A stretch of DNA of 64,000 nucleotides from Epiperipatus broadwayi (taxonomy: Eukaryota > Onychophora > Udeonychophora > Euonychophora > Peripatidae), in contig JAQFVV010000356.1 of the NCBI GenBank assembly GCA_028023455.1, positions 683,893 through 747,892 on the forward strand, written 5' to 3'. Shown piece by piece: positions 1 to 12,477 of this stretch. The stretch's first letter is position 1; the number at the start of each line of letters is the position of its first letter. The notes below the pieces were generated by a model that did not search any database, was not told the origin of the DNA, and saw nothing but the letters and a program-made list of their open reading frames with translations. The position numbers and the translations under genes were made by a program.

Positions 1-1862
1 TTCAAATGTTTTAATCAGTAAAGAAATGCTTAAAGAATCAAATGCCTTTTCATAATTTACAAATCCAAAATGTAATGACAACTCATATTTGTTTGTCCTT
101 TCTATGACTTCTCTCAATACCTGGATATGATCTATTGTACTAAAACCACTTTTAAATCCAGCTTGTTCTCTTGGTTGGTGGAAATCCAAAGTTCTCTGTA
201 GACGAATTGTAATTATCTTGGTCAAATTTTTATATAAAACTGATAAAAGGCTGATAGGTCTGTAATTTCTAATATCTTCTTTATCACCTTTTTTAAATAT
301 CAATATTGTTACTGTATTTTGCTAATCATATGGTATATCTTTATCATTTAGATATTTAGTACATACTTTTCCATTAACTTTTCTATTTTTTTACCTGCTT
401 CTATAATATTAGTCATAATTCCATCATTACCTGAGCTATTCTTTTCTCCATAGACTTAATTGCATGCCTCACTCTTTCATTTAAAATATTAGACAATTCA
501 GAAGACTAATCATTGAGGATACTTTTTCTTATTCTTTATTGCTAATTTTTATACAACTCTTCCAGCTATTTCATGATGTCATCTCTTTTTTTTAGTAATA
601 GTTCATTTTTTATTCTTATTGCAAAAATAGGTTTTCTACTAATAGCAGGCAGTTTTACATTTTTGATATTTTTATTGTTTTATAACTTCCCTTGCTAATT
701 AACAATTTAAGTCTTTTCATATCATTTATCAAAACTCTGGATATTCAATTTTTCTTAATAGGTCATTTTTATATTTTATCATATTCCTTCTTTTTTTCAT
801 ATATTGTTTTCAGTAGAAATTTTCCTGGTCCAATTGCTGCTTTCTGGTAACAGCTATCATTGATGCAGATTTTAATTAATAATTTATCAGTTATCTTTCT
901 ATTGATTTCTTTTAAATGTAAACTATTTTCAATATTTGTTAATATTTTTAAAACAATTGTCAAGTTATAATTTAAATTCATTGCAATGTTTCTGAAAGTT
1001 AGAAATATCAATTCTGACTTCTATTTTTTTTTAATAATTTTCAATTTTTCCACTTTTTCATTAGCATGTATCTTAATCTCACTAAATGATGATTTTCTGC
1101 ATTGAATTTATTCAAAACACTATAATCATGAAATACATATTTTCTGTTAATCAAAATATAATCCACTTCTGCTATAACTTTATTTTAGTGCTTTAATGCT
1201 CATTTCCATTTAGCATTTTTCTATAAGTAATAATTTATAAAATAAAGTTTTTCTTTTTCTACTAACCTCACAAATATGTGTTCTCTCTCATTTCTATTGT
1301 ATAATCAAATTTACCCATAGAACATTGATATTTCAATTATTTACCAATTCTAGTATTTAAGTTTCCCATGATAATTTTAAAATATTTCTTCTAACCAAAA
1401 ACCTTTTGTACTTATATATAAAAATCCACTATTTTTTCATTGCAGTGCCAATTATTTGTTGAGGTATAAACCTAAATTATCTGCATGTGGTACCTTCCAT
1501 TAAGTTAAATAATATTCCCATTCTGCTTGATATAGCATCAATATTCACAATGTTGTTTTTTCACTTTTTATTTATAATAAATCCCACTTCACTTATGTTT
1601 TCAATATTTAGGCCTTTGTAATATAGCATATATTATTTTGAAATCAATTGACTCTTCACCTTTTTTTCTAACTTCACAGAGTATCCACTAAATTCCTATT
1701 AATATTAGACAATTCTTCTTTCAATTCTTGCAATCTTCCTTTACTTGAAAATGATTTGCAGTTGTAAATATCTAAATAAATATCAGCATTGATGGCAGCC
1801 TGGCTCCACAATCAGGGAATTCTTAGCATCCTTTATCTTCAGCCAGCAACTACTGTCTTTAT
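1..1862 (-). pseudogene. RTE-type LINE ORF, decayed copy 1, cut by window edge
   Basis: This stretch is co-linear with the better-preserved RTE element at 38.26-41.16 kb and runs in the same orientation. It shares the region around the RT QGD-type block near position 1, the endonuclease region near 1.1-1.7 kb and the ORF start near 1.79-1.86 kb. Its product would have been an APE-like endonuclease plus reverse transcriptase that carries out target-primed reverse transcription in the nucleus. No reading frame of useful length survives, because indels and stops are dense. The 3' part lies outside the window. It appears older than the 38-41 kb copy. The family call rests on that copy, and the alignment was done by eye. 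Confidence 0.85.
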
Positions 1863-2596
1863 GGTGACTTTAAACCTTCCTAAAAATAAAGACCGTAATT
1901 TAGTTTTGTGTGTCATAATTGTAAACATTTATTTTAAAAAAAGGCTATTCACACATACACTTATTTTGGCTTCAAAAAATCTTAACTATATTTTGGTTAA
2001 GAACTATCAGCCAATTGGTGTTTCTTGATCTTAAACTCAGAGATAAAAACTAATGTACTTATACTCATAACATTGGCTGATGCATGTTGATGAGCAACTA
2101 ATCCATGTTTGTATACTATATAAATAATGATATAGTAATAACAGCTGCAATGACAAGAATGTATAAGGGGGTACCCAAAAATAAACTCGAATGATTCTCT
2201 GGAGGGTGATGCATTGTAGTACATGATTCTGTTATTACATGTCTCATGAGGGGATTCCCCTGCATCAGTCTGTCAATCATTATCATTGAGAGAAATTGTA
2301 TTGCAGCTTAGTAAATGTTTTTGTTAAGGGTGTCTTGCTTAATTGTCAATTTTTTTAATGGCTAAAAAGTTAGATCATGAAATTTCTATTTTCTATTAGG
2401 AAAAATGAGAAAACAGTTATAATGTGTGAATTAATGGTAATGTTCTAATCTATCATGTCAGCCATTTGATGGCATTGATGTTAAGCAAAAACACATTGAT
2501 ATAACATTCCCAGGCCAGCGATTTCCATAAAATTAAAAAATTCCAACATAATTTTAAAATGTAAGCTGACTTTGGACTTTTTGGGATAGTAAATTA
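1863..2596. other. No recognisable gene
   Basis: Short open frames here show no conserved motif. A GC-richer patch at 2.16-2.30 kb looks like transposon debris but could not be assigned. Confidence 0.5.
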
Positions 2597-2960
2597 ATCA
2601 GAGATTGCCTTTGGGTGTGTGTGTGTGTGTGTATAATAACAAGTACTTTACCTTTTTAATAACAAATAATAGTAAATATAGCGGAGACTTATTTGGAAGT
2701 ATTTAATCAGAGATGTGCTTCTTTGGGGGGGGGGGGTTTGTGTATCAGAAAAGTTATGGTACTTTTTTAATTAAAAAAAAATTAACTTTTAATTAATCAG
2801 AGTGGCATTTGTGTGTGTGTGTATATATATATAGCAGAAAATTATTTTGACAATAAAAAATCAGAGATGTGCTTCTTTGGGTTTTTTTTTTTTTTGGATC
2901 GGAAAAGTTACAGTACTTTTATAATAAGAAATGAAATTAAATTTTACACTTTTTTGGACT
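2597..2960. repeat. Degenerate tandem repeat, about 155 bp period
   Basis: The phrase AATCAGAGATGTGCTTCTTT occurs at 2704 and 2859, and shorter versions (AATCAGAG) at 2597 and 2797. The 2704 and 2859 units both continue into a G or T run and then a GAAAAGTTA-like block followed by GTACTTTT. GT/AT microsatellites and a 13-G run sit inside the units. No coding capacity is evident. Confidence 0.5.
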
Positions 2961-3595
2961 GTAATTATTCAGACACTGCATTTTGGGGAAGGAGGAAAAA
3001 ATAGATTGCAAACAAGCCACTAAAGTTAATAATTATAACAAACTATTAAAATGAAATCCGACTCAGGTGTCTGGCAATTGCCAATTTTCAGAGTTGGAAG
3101 CAGCCATCTTCCTTGTCTTGGACGATTTATTGCACTATGTTACTTTCATCATGATTTTTAAAATAGTGCTCTGCCACACCCTAAAATACAATTTGTGAGG
3201 GTTACACAGTCCTGATGGAACATTGACTACACTGTTAAAACTGCTATAACATACCAGTAGGTCAGTTCACATGAAAAAAAAGTGGGACCTGAAAAGTTAA
3301 ATTATTTAGACACAATGCTATCAACACACTCTCACACGATGCTGTAAAGAAAATATACAACCCAGAATTATGATAAAGTGTGTAATACAAGCAACTACAA
3401 CAGCCAATGAAGGCATTTTCTGTGCTTTTAGCATAAAAAAAAGCCAGAGCAGTAGCCGGTAGCCAAGTAAACTGACTCTTTCTGTTTTATTATAAAAAGA
3501 AGGCTATCTGCTTGGCTGTAGCCACGAAAATGGCATATTTCTAGCTAACATATTTCTAGCAATTTAGCTAGAAATAGCACCGTCAAGAAGCTGAT
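2961..3595. other. No recognisable gene
   Basis: AT-rich sequence with small inverted motifs around a TTTCTAGC word at 3.54-3.58 kb. No frame with family motifs was seen. Confidence 0.5.
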
Positions 3596-4181
3596 ATGAT
3601 AGAACAGAACACAACCAAATTATCTTACAAGAAATATGTCCTGGGAAAATACAAGTTTATATGTGATTTAATGAAAGTGACAAATCCATCATGTACCAAA
3701 AATCCATGGGGAGTGAATTCCAAATTCAAAACGTTGATTTTTTTTATGAATGCAAATGGCATTGTTCACTCAGAATTCACTCATTCATAATAAACAGACA
3801 TGTTATCTATAAGTTTTGAAAAGTTTGCATGATGCAGTAAAATAAAAACATCCTGATTTGTGACAGCACTGGAAATGAAAGATTCACCACAACAATGTGG
3901 TAGTACATAAAGCATTGATTATGGTGCTAATTATGGCATGATCCAGCTTATCTATCAGCCATATTTATTTGATCATGCTCTGTATGATGTTTTTTTTAAT
4001 TTTCCTCAATATAAAAATGCCTCAAAAAAATGGTTTGTGGATTTGGAACTGGTGAAGAAAAAAGTTAAGGAAGTGTTAAAAAGTATCAAATTGCAAAACT
4101 TTCAGGGAATACTTTGAAAAGTGGAAAACTTATTTAGATCAGTGCACTGCATCATGTGAAAAGTACTTTGAAGGAGATTAA
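3596..4181 (+). pseudogene. mariner-family transposase relic (C-terminal half)
   Basis: Translation in shifting frames gives mariner-type DDE transposase blocks in the correct order. First comes a segment reading IFFMNANGIVHSEF (about 3.75-3.78 kb), matching the family's VFFDxxGIVHxEF block that carries a catalytic Asp; here that Asp is Asn. Then comes a stretch like SPDxxLxDFFLFPxxK near 3.97-4.03 kb with the key residues eroded. The end reads FEKWKTYLDQCTA followed by EKYFEGD and a stop at 4179-4181, the classic mariner C-terminus. At least two frameshifts and several stops make it dead. No terminal inverted repeats were identified. The enzyme would have catalysed cut-and-paste transposition at TA sites. 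Confidence 0.72.
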
Positions 4182-6189
4182 ATTTATAACACCTAAAAAT
4201 TATAATGATCGGAATGAAGAATCTTACCATAATTGCTGACAGAGCGCCACTAGGCTACTTAGAACCTAGAAAATTTATGTAGTAGGTAGATACATAAGTT
4301 AAGAAAAAAAAATTTTATATATATTTTATTCTGACCATTAGCCCAATGTCACTAGCTCAGTGGAACAGCAGAGATTTATGTTTTATAAATTCTTATCTAA
4401 GAATATTTCAATATTAAAAAAGAATAAAATAAGCCACTGCCAGTAATTAACACACAAACATTTATTTATGCACATATATAATATTTATATTTAAAATTGA
4501 GGAATAAATTTAGACTTTACAATGAGTTTTAAATTGGTTATTATTTTATTTTTAAATTTAAATTATTGTTTAATAAAGTACACACAGATGGACATTTCAA
4601 TAATATTTTACTTTAGCATGTTGAGTATAGATAGGCTACATAGATTTCTCACTAACAAAAAAAACTTATCAAAACACTCATTCAATCTCAGACTAAAAGT
4701 TCGCAGCCAAACCAATGCCTGCTTCCAGATATATAGTCGCAACCAATGCAATATGAAGATGCTAGCATAAAATCACGCTGACAGGAATGTGCATCTGACA
4801 GTGTGATATTATTTGAAGGACATGATCCTCATCCAGTATAGGAATGGGCATCTGTCTGGTGAAGGAATCATGTATATAAATTAATTAAAGTGTGCTACAT
4901 ATGGGGGAGAGCGGTCTTTCTGCTGACTTATAAATCCCTGTCCATAGAGCTAGAAGGGGTTAATGGCACAGGAAATATGTCTGTGACCATTTCAACAATA
5001 TGACTGCCTCTTTGGGGTCATGCATTCAGTTGGGCACGTTGCCCTGTATGCTAAACATGCTTCACATTACATTGATATAAACACCCATATATCCCTCCAC
5101 AAGCATCGTCCTAACTACAAAACAAATAGCCTGAAATTAACCCTTTAAAATAAATATAAACGAATTTAAACATAGTTATTAATTTTTTATCCATGCAGCT
5201 ATCTACACCCAACTTTAATTTGATACATTTTAATTAACACTTAACACAAAAGGAGAGAAATGGAAAAGATTGCTTAAACATATGCATAAAAAATATTAAT
5301 AATTGATTTTAAAATTCTTTAGGTCAGATAATAGTTCTTAATTTCAGCTATTAAATGCAAATTTAGGAAAAGTTCCTGTTAGATAAACACAAGAGTTCAT
5401 ACGTTATGGATTGAGAAGATTTAGAGATCCATCTTCGTGATCACTTTCGTAGATTTTGTCCTTCTTTAAAATGAAATTGCTACTTGCCATTCATTTGGTC
5501 AGGAACTGTCATCCAGAGGCCTCAGCTGGTTGTCTGGAAAATTAAATCAATTGCAGACTTCTACATCATGAAATCTGCAACAAAGCTAGTTATAATGGTA
5601 TATTCATAGTCAGCTCTAAGATAACAATTATAATAATCATTTGGCTTTTATATTTTTATTAGCCTCTTATCTGCAAATCTTCGGATTCAACGAGCAAGAT
5701 GTCACTAATCCTCTCGTGTTTCATTTACAGTCCATGCTGTGGTTTTCATGATTGCATTGGTTATTTAATTTCTTTTTATTCTTTTATCTGACCATTTAAT
5801 TATTCGAGTGCCCCAAGGGCTAGTGTGCTTTAGAACAATCATTTAATTAATAAAGCAATCATTTCCATTTTCTAAGATTATAGAAATCAACATTATTTCT
5901 ATTTTAAAAAATATCAAATCTTTATATCTTTACTTTTTTACAAAAAAATTACTTTCAAATACTTTTATTTTTTAAAATAGTTTTTAAAGTTGTCCATCAT
6001 GCGATCTATATATACGTTAAACAGTTTTTAAATTTCAGTTTTTAAGTTAAGTTTTTTTCTTTTTAATAAATCAATTTTTATTTATGATCTTTTTATTTTA
6101 ATTTTAAAATAATGTAATGGCATATTATATTCCATTACAAAATAAATATACAATTTTTATTACAAAATTCTGGCTATTTGGGGCTACCC
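4182..6189. other. No recognisable gene
   Basis: AT-rich sequence. Short frames such as 4522-4770 lack motifs. No repeat structure was noticed. Confidence 0.5.
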
Positions 6190-6292
6190 TCTCATAGAGT
6201 GGATATTAGGAATTTGCCCTGCTCAGTTCCTTTAAGGCCTAAAAGTGGAATCAAAGGATCTTTCAGTTAATAGAAAACTACTTTCTGCAGAT
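6190..6292 (+). mobile_element. RTE LINE 5' untranslated fragment
   Basis: This piece matches the 5' leader of the RTE element at about 41.17-41.28 kb, read on the opposite strand. Shared words include CTTTAAGGCCT, a GGAATCAAAGG block and TTTCAGTTAATAG. The coding part does not follow, so it is an isolated fragment in plus orientation. Confidence 0.6.
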
Positions 6293-6954
6293 ATTTATCA
6301 TTTTAGACAATGTAAGAAATCAATGAGTTGATTTTTAGTGAAGTTAATAAATTAAAATAATCTCAGTTTGGATATTTGAAATAAAACTATTGTGTTCAAC
6401 CTGCAAATTGAACATCACATGTCTTCTCAAAGATATAATCATATAATAATTTTTTTTAATATTTAATTAAAGAAAACTATACAATTTCAGATCTGTTTTA
6501 CATAATAATATACAATTTAAAATGTCAGAGTTGTCAGAAGGTAAGTTGATATAATTTGAATAAATTTTTAACACCTATCCAATGTATTTGAAATCTTATA
6601 TACACTGCACACAGCTACTATTTTGACAGTCATCATCTTGTATTTTTTGTATCATACTTATTATGTAGACTAAATTTTAGTTATATCTCAAATGCTATAT
6701 ATAACTTTAAAAACATTTTATTTTTTGTTTGTTTTTTTTATTTATTGAAAAAAAATACTATAAAGAAATTGAAATACGAAATTATTTTACTGTTAATAAA
6801 ATTTTAACTAACTTTCTAATCTACAATATTTTATTACTTTTAATATTTCTGGGGACTATTGCCAATTTTTAAATATAAGGAATTAAATTATGTGATGATA
6901 GCAGATGTTTGCTCTTTTATGTTCAGAAAATAAAATAAATTATCTTTTGTGATA

Positions 6955-7065
6955 GAGTGGCAGATTCTGATGTTGAGACCCAAAGATTATGGTCCAATTC
7001 TATAACTTTTGGTGCTCAAATTTCTTATGAATTCCCAACCAATAAAGGCCTTTCACTATTTATTT
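6955..7065 (+). repeat. Possible SINE-like dispersed repeat
   Basis: The block containing TGGTCCAATTCTATAACTTT, then TGCTCAAATTTCTTA and an AATAAAGGCCTTT tail resembles segments at 11.10-11.20 kb and 12.48-12.56 kb. The shared order of words and the AATAAAGG-type end suggest a short retroposon family. A Pol III promoter is not clear. Confidence 0.35.
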
Positions 7066-7330
7066 AAAAAAAGAAATTATTCCAATCTTTCCATCAAGCA
7101 ATAAAAAAATTGTAATATTAAATTGATAATGAGCTTTAAAAATATTTATTTCTATAAATAAACAATCATTATTTATTTACCGAGATAGACATTTAAAGAG
7201 AAACTGATTTTAAAAAAACAGGGTATGTTCGAAAAGCATTGTGACCATGAACAAGAAAATGCTTTCCAGTAAATTTTTAATACAAAATGCTATCCATATG
7301 ATTACCACTAACTGACACAACTTAACAGTA

Positions 7331-7367
7331 TTTAATAATAATAATGATGATGATGATAATGATGATG

Positions 7368-7402
<35 letters not shown>
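7331..7402. repeat. (TAA)n/(TGA)n microsatellite
   Basis: Interrupted triplet repeat of TAA and TGA units. Such tails end several LINE copies in this window. Confidence 0.9.
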
Positions 7403-7403
<1 letters not shown>

Positions 7404-7499
7404 TGAAAGTCCATTTGTTCACAACCAAATCAGCATGCTCTAGTTTTTCATGTTCCAAAGGTACTCAAAGTTTAAATCTGGCAGGATAAAAACTTTATC

Positions 7500-8330
7500 C
7501 TGATATACCTTTTTCAATTTCCAATGAGTTGATAATTGTTTAATACTTTTGTATTGCATTTTTCATTCAAAAATTTAATTAAAATCAAGTTACCCAATGA
7601 TAATTTTGAAAAACAATATGGAGATAAAGTAATCACATGATCAGATGCTTACTGCCAACATTGTCAGCACAGAGTTTCAAAATCCAAAATTCAGTCAAAC
7701 GTAAGCCAATTTTTAATTTTATTAATTGCAAAGTTAGATTTTTGTTTTGGAAAAAAAAAAAAAAAATCAGTTACAAATTTCCCCCAAGTAATTCACTTAC
7801 TAAATAAACATGTTAACTAGCTTTGTTTTTTTTTTTTTTATGCTTAAAAAGAATTCACAATCTTAGTCTAATTCAAGATAATAATATACCTTTAATCAGT
7901 TGATTATTACATTTTTTATTCAAATTTCCAATTGAAATCAAGTTACCTAACGATAATTTTTTAAAAAAGTCATTGCATGAGCAGAGTTTGCCCACAATAA
8001 TACTAACATAGAGTTTCAAAGTCCAAAGGTCAGTCAGGCATACGTTAATTTTTAACGTTATTGTAGCAATCTCTAATCTTTGTTTAGTAATAAAAATTCG
8101 ATTTCAAGTTCCCAGCAATTAGTTCATTTCCTCACAATTGAGTTAACAAGCCCTGGATGTTTATGCTTATAAAGTAGTCAAAACTTTAGGCTAGAAAAAA
8201 AAAACTATATACTTTTTTCAATTTCCAATCAGTTGATAACTGATTTCCAATTTTCTGTTCAAATCTTCAACTATCATCAAGTTACTAGATAATTTCAAAA
8301 AAACATGTCACTTCTAGTAGCAATGCTGAG
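7500..8330. repeat. Large tandem repeat, period about 325-380 bp
   Basis: Three diverged units begin with the phrase CAATTTCCAATNAGTTGATAA or a shortened form near 7510, 7890 and 8215. The first two share a downstream order of blocks: ATCAAGTTACC with GATAATTTT, AGAGTTTCAAA(G)TCCAAA, then GTCAG/GTCAA and TTTTTAA. The third is truncated at about 8.33 kb. There is no coding frame. Unit lengths differ because of indels and poly-A/T tracts. Confidence 0.65.
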
Positions 8331-8364
8331 CTTAACTACCTGCCTAGAATTTGCCTGGACCCTA

Positions 8365-9360
8365 GCCATGAATCTCACACTTAAATAATATAAAAAGCCT
8401 TATTTGGCCACCAACTCTAACACAGCCAGACCCAGAGTCAGAGACCAACCAACAGCAAACTCTAACTCCAACTTAACAATTGCAACCAATTCTAACATTG
8501 CTGTGCCACCCCATCCCTCTGCAACACTCATCTATTCAAATGCACCAGAAAATAGGCATGGCAATCCCACCATGCCTCCCACCCACACTAATCCCCTCCC
8601 CAACCCACATTGCCAATGAAACCAAGAGAAAGCATGATAACCCAAAGAAGATACCCTAAAAAATAAAAATACTGACATTGATTTCACAACACAGGCCAGA
8701 CTTCACAGATAATTGCCACACTACCATGGAAATTTCTAGTCCTTGTCTATGTTACCAAGGCAACTCAAACACATATAGAACTAAACTTGGATTGGATCTG
8801 TAGATACAGTAGTCCAGACCATGTAAAATTTATGCAATCTTGTGTAAACCAATAAAACAACTTTTACATGTGTAAAACTACAACTACAGACTACCCATGT
8901 AACCACAGCAATCTAAGCTATGTAAAACCATTCAAACTAATCCACAGCATAAATAAACTTTCACATACATAAACCTACACCTATGGATTGCTGATGAAAC
9001 CAGGGCAATCCAAGCCAAGTAAAAACCCTTGTAACTAATCCACAGCATGACAATTTTTTTGTAATCTCATGTAAATCAATAAATCAACTTTTATATATGT
9101 AAACCTATATCTATGGATTCCCAATGTAACCACAGCAATCCAAGTTATGTAAAACCATGTAACTAATTCACAGCATGTAAAATTTCCTGTAATCCTGTGT
9201 AAAACAATGAATCCATTTATATATATATATATATAAACTTTGTATAGTTTATATATATATATATAAACTTACAACTACGGATTGCCCATGTAAACATAGC
9301 AATCCAAGCTATGTAAACTCTTGTAACCCTTTAAGACAAATAAAGCTTATCGTTGAAACA
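8365..9360 (+). mobile_element. 3' part of a TAA-tailed LINE (L1/Tx1-like family)
   Basis: The left half holds an open Asn/Thr/Pro-rich frame (8404-8619) resembling the biased composition of ORF1 in the 24.9-29.6 kb LINE. The right end reads ...AAATAAAGCTTATCGTTGAAACA before a TAA microsatellite. This parallels the end of that LINE (AATAAAGCCTTTATTGAAATG, then TAA repeats). RT and endonuclease sequence are absent, so this is a deletion derivative or a related non-autonomous element. Confidence 0.5.
8818..9340 (+). repeat. Tandem repeat (about 100-130 bp units) inside a LINE 3' region
   Basis: Four units share CCACAGCAT, then GTAAACC, CTACAACTA, GATTGCCCATGTAA, CCACAGCAATCCAAG and TATGTAAAACC. 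CCACAGCAT recurs near 8942, 9040 and 9169. One unit carries a TA-rich expansion at 9217-9264. The array ends just before the AATAAA-like end and the TAA tail, so it lies in what should be the 3' UTR. Confidence 0.7.
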
Positions 9361-9383
9361 TAATAATAATAATAATAATAATA

Positions 9384-9419
<36 letters not shown>

Positions 9420-9424
9420 ATGAT
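9361..9424. repeat. (TAA)n(TGA)n microsatellite tail
   Basis: Triplet repeat directly after the AATAAA-like end of the preceding element. It probably grew from that element's 3' tail. Confidence 0.9.
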
Positions 9425-10054
9425 AATATAATCATCATCATCACTTAGTTTTTGGAAAAAATGGTGTTAACAAAGTGTTATATGACTTTTCTGTTGATAC
9501 TTAATTTAAACATTTGGGGTTAAAGTGGAAAAAAAATACAGATTTTTAACCAGGTAATATGAAGTTTATTAATTAGTTTCCTTTTTTTAATTCTTAATTT
9601 TATACCTATATTATAACAAACAATTTATTTAAATTCCTACACTTTTATTTATTTCAATTCTTATTTTAAATAACACAATAAAAATGAAGTGACAGGAGGT
9701 ATAAAATCCTCAATTACACTATAGGATTCACTTATTTCATAAAATAAAATTATCATGGTCTTACCTTTTTGTTTTATTTTTTAATGGTATTTTTATTCGG
9801 CTGTGCTTTTTTATACGCTGCTAAAAAATTGTACGTCTGAACTATTTTCTTGTACAACAAATTTACAACTTAGTTTTAGATAACAATAACTACCTAATTC
9901 TGTCTCTTTCATTATCATCAGTATGGAAGTATATTGCTTTCATAAAATCTTATCTTCAATAACTGCTTATAACTGCATATGTTTTTTTGGATTCCTATTA
10001 ACTAATCTTCTATAGAGTAATATATTAGTTTCATATTAGAATATAATTAAAATA
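9425..10054. other. No recognisable gene
   Basis: AT-rich spacer. No motif or repeat was recognised. Confidence 0.5.
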
Positions 10055-10403
10055 TTTTTTATTTGCATCATTATCATAATCATCAATCATTATCAATCCA
10101 CTGCAGGATGAAGGTCTCTCCAAGTTCAATCCATCTTTTCCTATCTTTAGCTTCTCTTCTCCACATCACCCCTGCACACTTTCTTATTTCATCCATCCAT
10201 CTCACATGTGAACTCTTTCTGGGTCTTTTACAATCTCTTGGAATCCAGTTTAAAATTTCAGTTGTCCATCTATTATCATCTCTTCTAGCAATATGTCCAC
10301 CCCAACTCCACTTTAGTCTTTTAATTTTTTCAATGAGGTCAGTAACACCTGTTTGTTCTCTTACCCATACATTGCGTTTTCGATCTCTTTTTTTTATTTG
10401 CAT
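10055..10403 (-). mobile_element. 5'-truncated RTE LINE insertion with TSD
   Basis: The minus strand encodes the RTE C-terminus without a stop until 10083-10085. It includes a KIKRLKWSWGGHIARRDDNRW block followed by RWMDEIRK and the end LGETFILQWIDND. The 3' end is short ATC-rich sequence, as in the 38.26 kb copy. The insertion is bounded by a 14-bp direct repeat TTTTTTATTTGCAT at 10055-10068 and 10390-10403. This is the expected result of target-primed reverse transcription. Only the last 106 or so residues are present, so it cannot function. It keeps the arginine codon (CGA) that has become a stop in the larger copy. Confidence 0.9.
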
Positions 10404-10872
10404 AACAATTCTATTATATATTTGCCTCTACTTCTAAATCGTTCTTAAATCTATTTAACTAATGTACTTAATATTTCTAAAAACAATTAGAACTAACATT
10501 TTTTTATATTTCATCCCGTTAGAGATATAACATAAAAATGGTTGTTTTTATTTTATCCCCTTCCGTTTATTTTTATTTTTTTTATTTTTTTAATATTAGA
10601 TTACTAACCGCTCTTTATCTACTATTATAATTTTCAAGCATCTTGGCATTTCTGATACATTACGAGATTTATTTAATACATATTTTAATTCATATTTAAA
10701 TAAGTTTTCTGTATATCATAGTTTTCTAGTCAATTTTGGAAACAATTAAAGTTTAAGGTATAAATTTTTACACTGATGTTAATAACTTTTTTTTATTACT
10801 TCACATTCTTGACTTCTAAGTATTATTTCCATATTATTTACATTGAATGCAGAATGTAAAATATAATTAAAT
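10404..10872. other. No recognisable gene
   Basis: AT-rich spacer without visible motifs. Confidence 0.5.
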
Positions 10873-11035
10873 TTATGATGTGATGTGATGTATTGTGGCT
10901 TTTCCTTAAAAGAAGTCAAGAATATCTCAGCAATCATGTCCAGATAAACCTGTTAGATCACTTTATTTTCCATTCCCCACTCTAAATTTTCCCATATTCT
11001 GCTCCATCCCATTTCCACAACATAATCTATAGAGC
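10873..11035 (-). mobile_element. 3' end fragment of LINE family J
   Basis: It matches the 3' ends at 22.63-22.82 kb (minus) and 49.45-49.61 kb (plus). Shared features are a GAAATGGGATGGAG block, a GGGGAATGGAAA block, TTGCTGAGA-like sequence and a terminal imprecise ATCACATCA repeat. Only untranslated and extreme C-terminal sequence is left. Confidence 0.75.
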
Positions 11036-11094
11036 TAAATATGAAATAAGTCTTTTAAATATTTAAATACCAATATAATGTCCTGCTTTAATGC

Positions 11095-11205
11095 AATGAT
11101 AGTGTGGCCAACTTGTGTTTAAGCACTGTGAATTATGACCATTTTTGTCACTTTCTAATGCTCAAATTTCTTTCCAATTAAGAAAGCCATTCCTTTATTT
11201 ATTAT
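11095..11205 (+). repeat. Possible SINE-like dispersed repeat
   Basis: Words shared with 6.96-7.06 kb in the same order: TATGACCATTTTTGTCACTT compares with TGGTCCA..AACTTT, followed by TGCTCAAATTTCTT and a short T-rich end. Divergence is high. Confidence 0.35.
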
Positions 11206-12477
11206 TATAATAAATAATAAAAATCATATACAACAGTTATATAAATATATATGTATTTAATAATAATTGCATATAAAAAGCCTTTTTCGGCACATGGTTT
11301 CATGCCCTTTTCAAAAAGATCATTGCTGTTGTTTAGAGACATTTCATCTTTAATGGTCATTTACTAATATCATAAGTCACAAATCATTAAGTAGGATTAA
11401 AAACTGTAAATGAACAAGAAAAGATATTGCTAATTATATATATGTATATATAATTTTTATATTCAACTATATCAACTGAAAGTTATTCCTTAAATTGTAA
11501 TATGTTACTAGTGACTGAAGAGTTTTGTAATGAAGTGATAACATCCATCATACATATGGCAGGAGACTAAATCCAAGTCAAGTAAAAAAAAATGTCAAGT
11601 TTAAATCAGATTTGTAGTTTTTTTTTCTAGACATATGGCATTAAGACTAAGTTATTCATCAAATGATTGACAATTTTTTTATTTTCTCTTATAAAGTAAA
11701 AAATAAAACAAATGGTAAAGAACCATCCAAACTCACAATACCCAGAAATTAGTGAGCTCTGCAGTTAATGCATTATTTTCCCTGGCCATCCATAAGGAGG
11801 AAGGAATTATTGGAAATGTGTTTGCCCTGAAGTTGACTATTTAATTGTATTCTACCTTTTTGCTTTTAATTAAATCCTTTTTCCACTAGAAGCTGATCCA
11901 AAATATTAAGTATCTTTAACCTAAAAAAACAATTTATGTAAATATGGTAATAGTAAGATTAATAATTTATTGAATTGTGTTTATTGGTTGCTAAAAGAGT
12001 ATTCCCTTATAAATGTATTGAATAATAATTATTTAATAGCAATTTAAAAGCCATCATTCTGTTGATAACTCTTGAAATTTCTATACCATGTTAAAGATGT
12101 AAAATTATGGATTGTATATACTTCTTCTATAAATACTATAGAAAAGCTTATTCTGTTCCACATAACACCAAGCAAGAAGTAGTAGAAACAATGTTTTAGA
12201 TGATAAAATTTTTATAAAATTATTTGCTCAGAAAATTGTATATATTTATTTATTGCATTAATAAGATATTAGTTATAAAAAAGAATAATCATTAGCAGAC
12301 ATTCCTAAATGAACATGATTATTTTAACTTTAGTTTTAAAAAAGACAGAATCTTAAGATGACCATAGAAATCAATCATGCTATTCTTTTATATAATTTAT
12401 TTAGCATCTTGAGATGTTATATTTTAACTTGTAAAATGTTTTATACTCTTAGGGTTTTGTATGTACTGCATAGTTTG
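11206..12477. other. No recognisable gene
   Basis: AT-rich spacer. No motif was recognised. Confidence 0.5.

Noticed and set aside
2160-2400. Possible mariner 5' region (GGGGGTACCCAAAAATAAAC followed by a short ATG frame)
   Set aside because: The resemblance rests on memory of mariner ends only. No transposase frame follows and no second end was found.
10063-10437. Plus-strand 124-residue open frame
   Set aside because: It is antisense to the RTE C-terminal fragment, whose minus-strand translation has clear family motifs.
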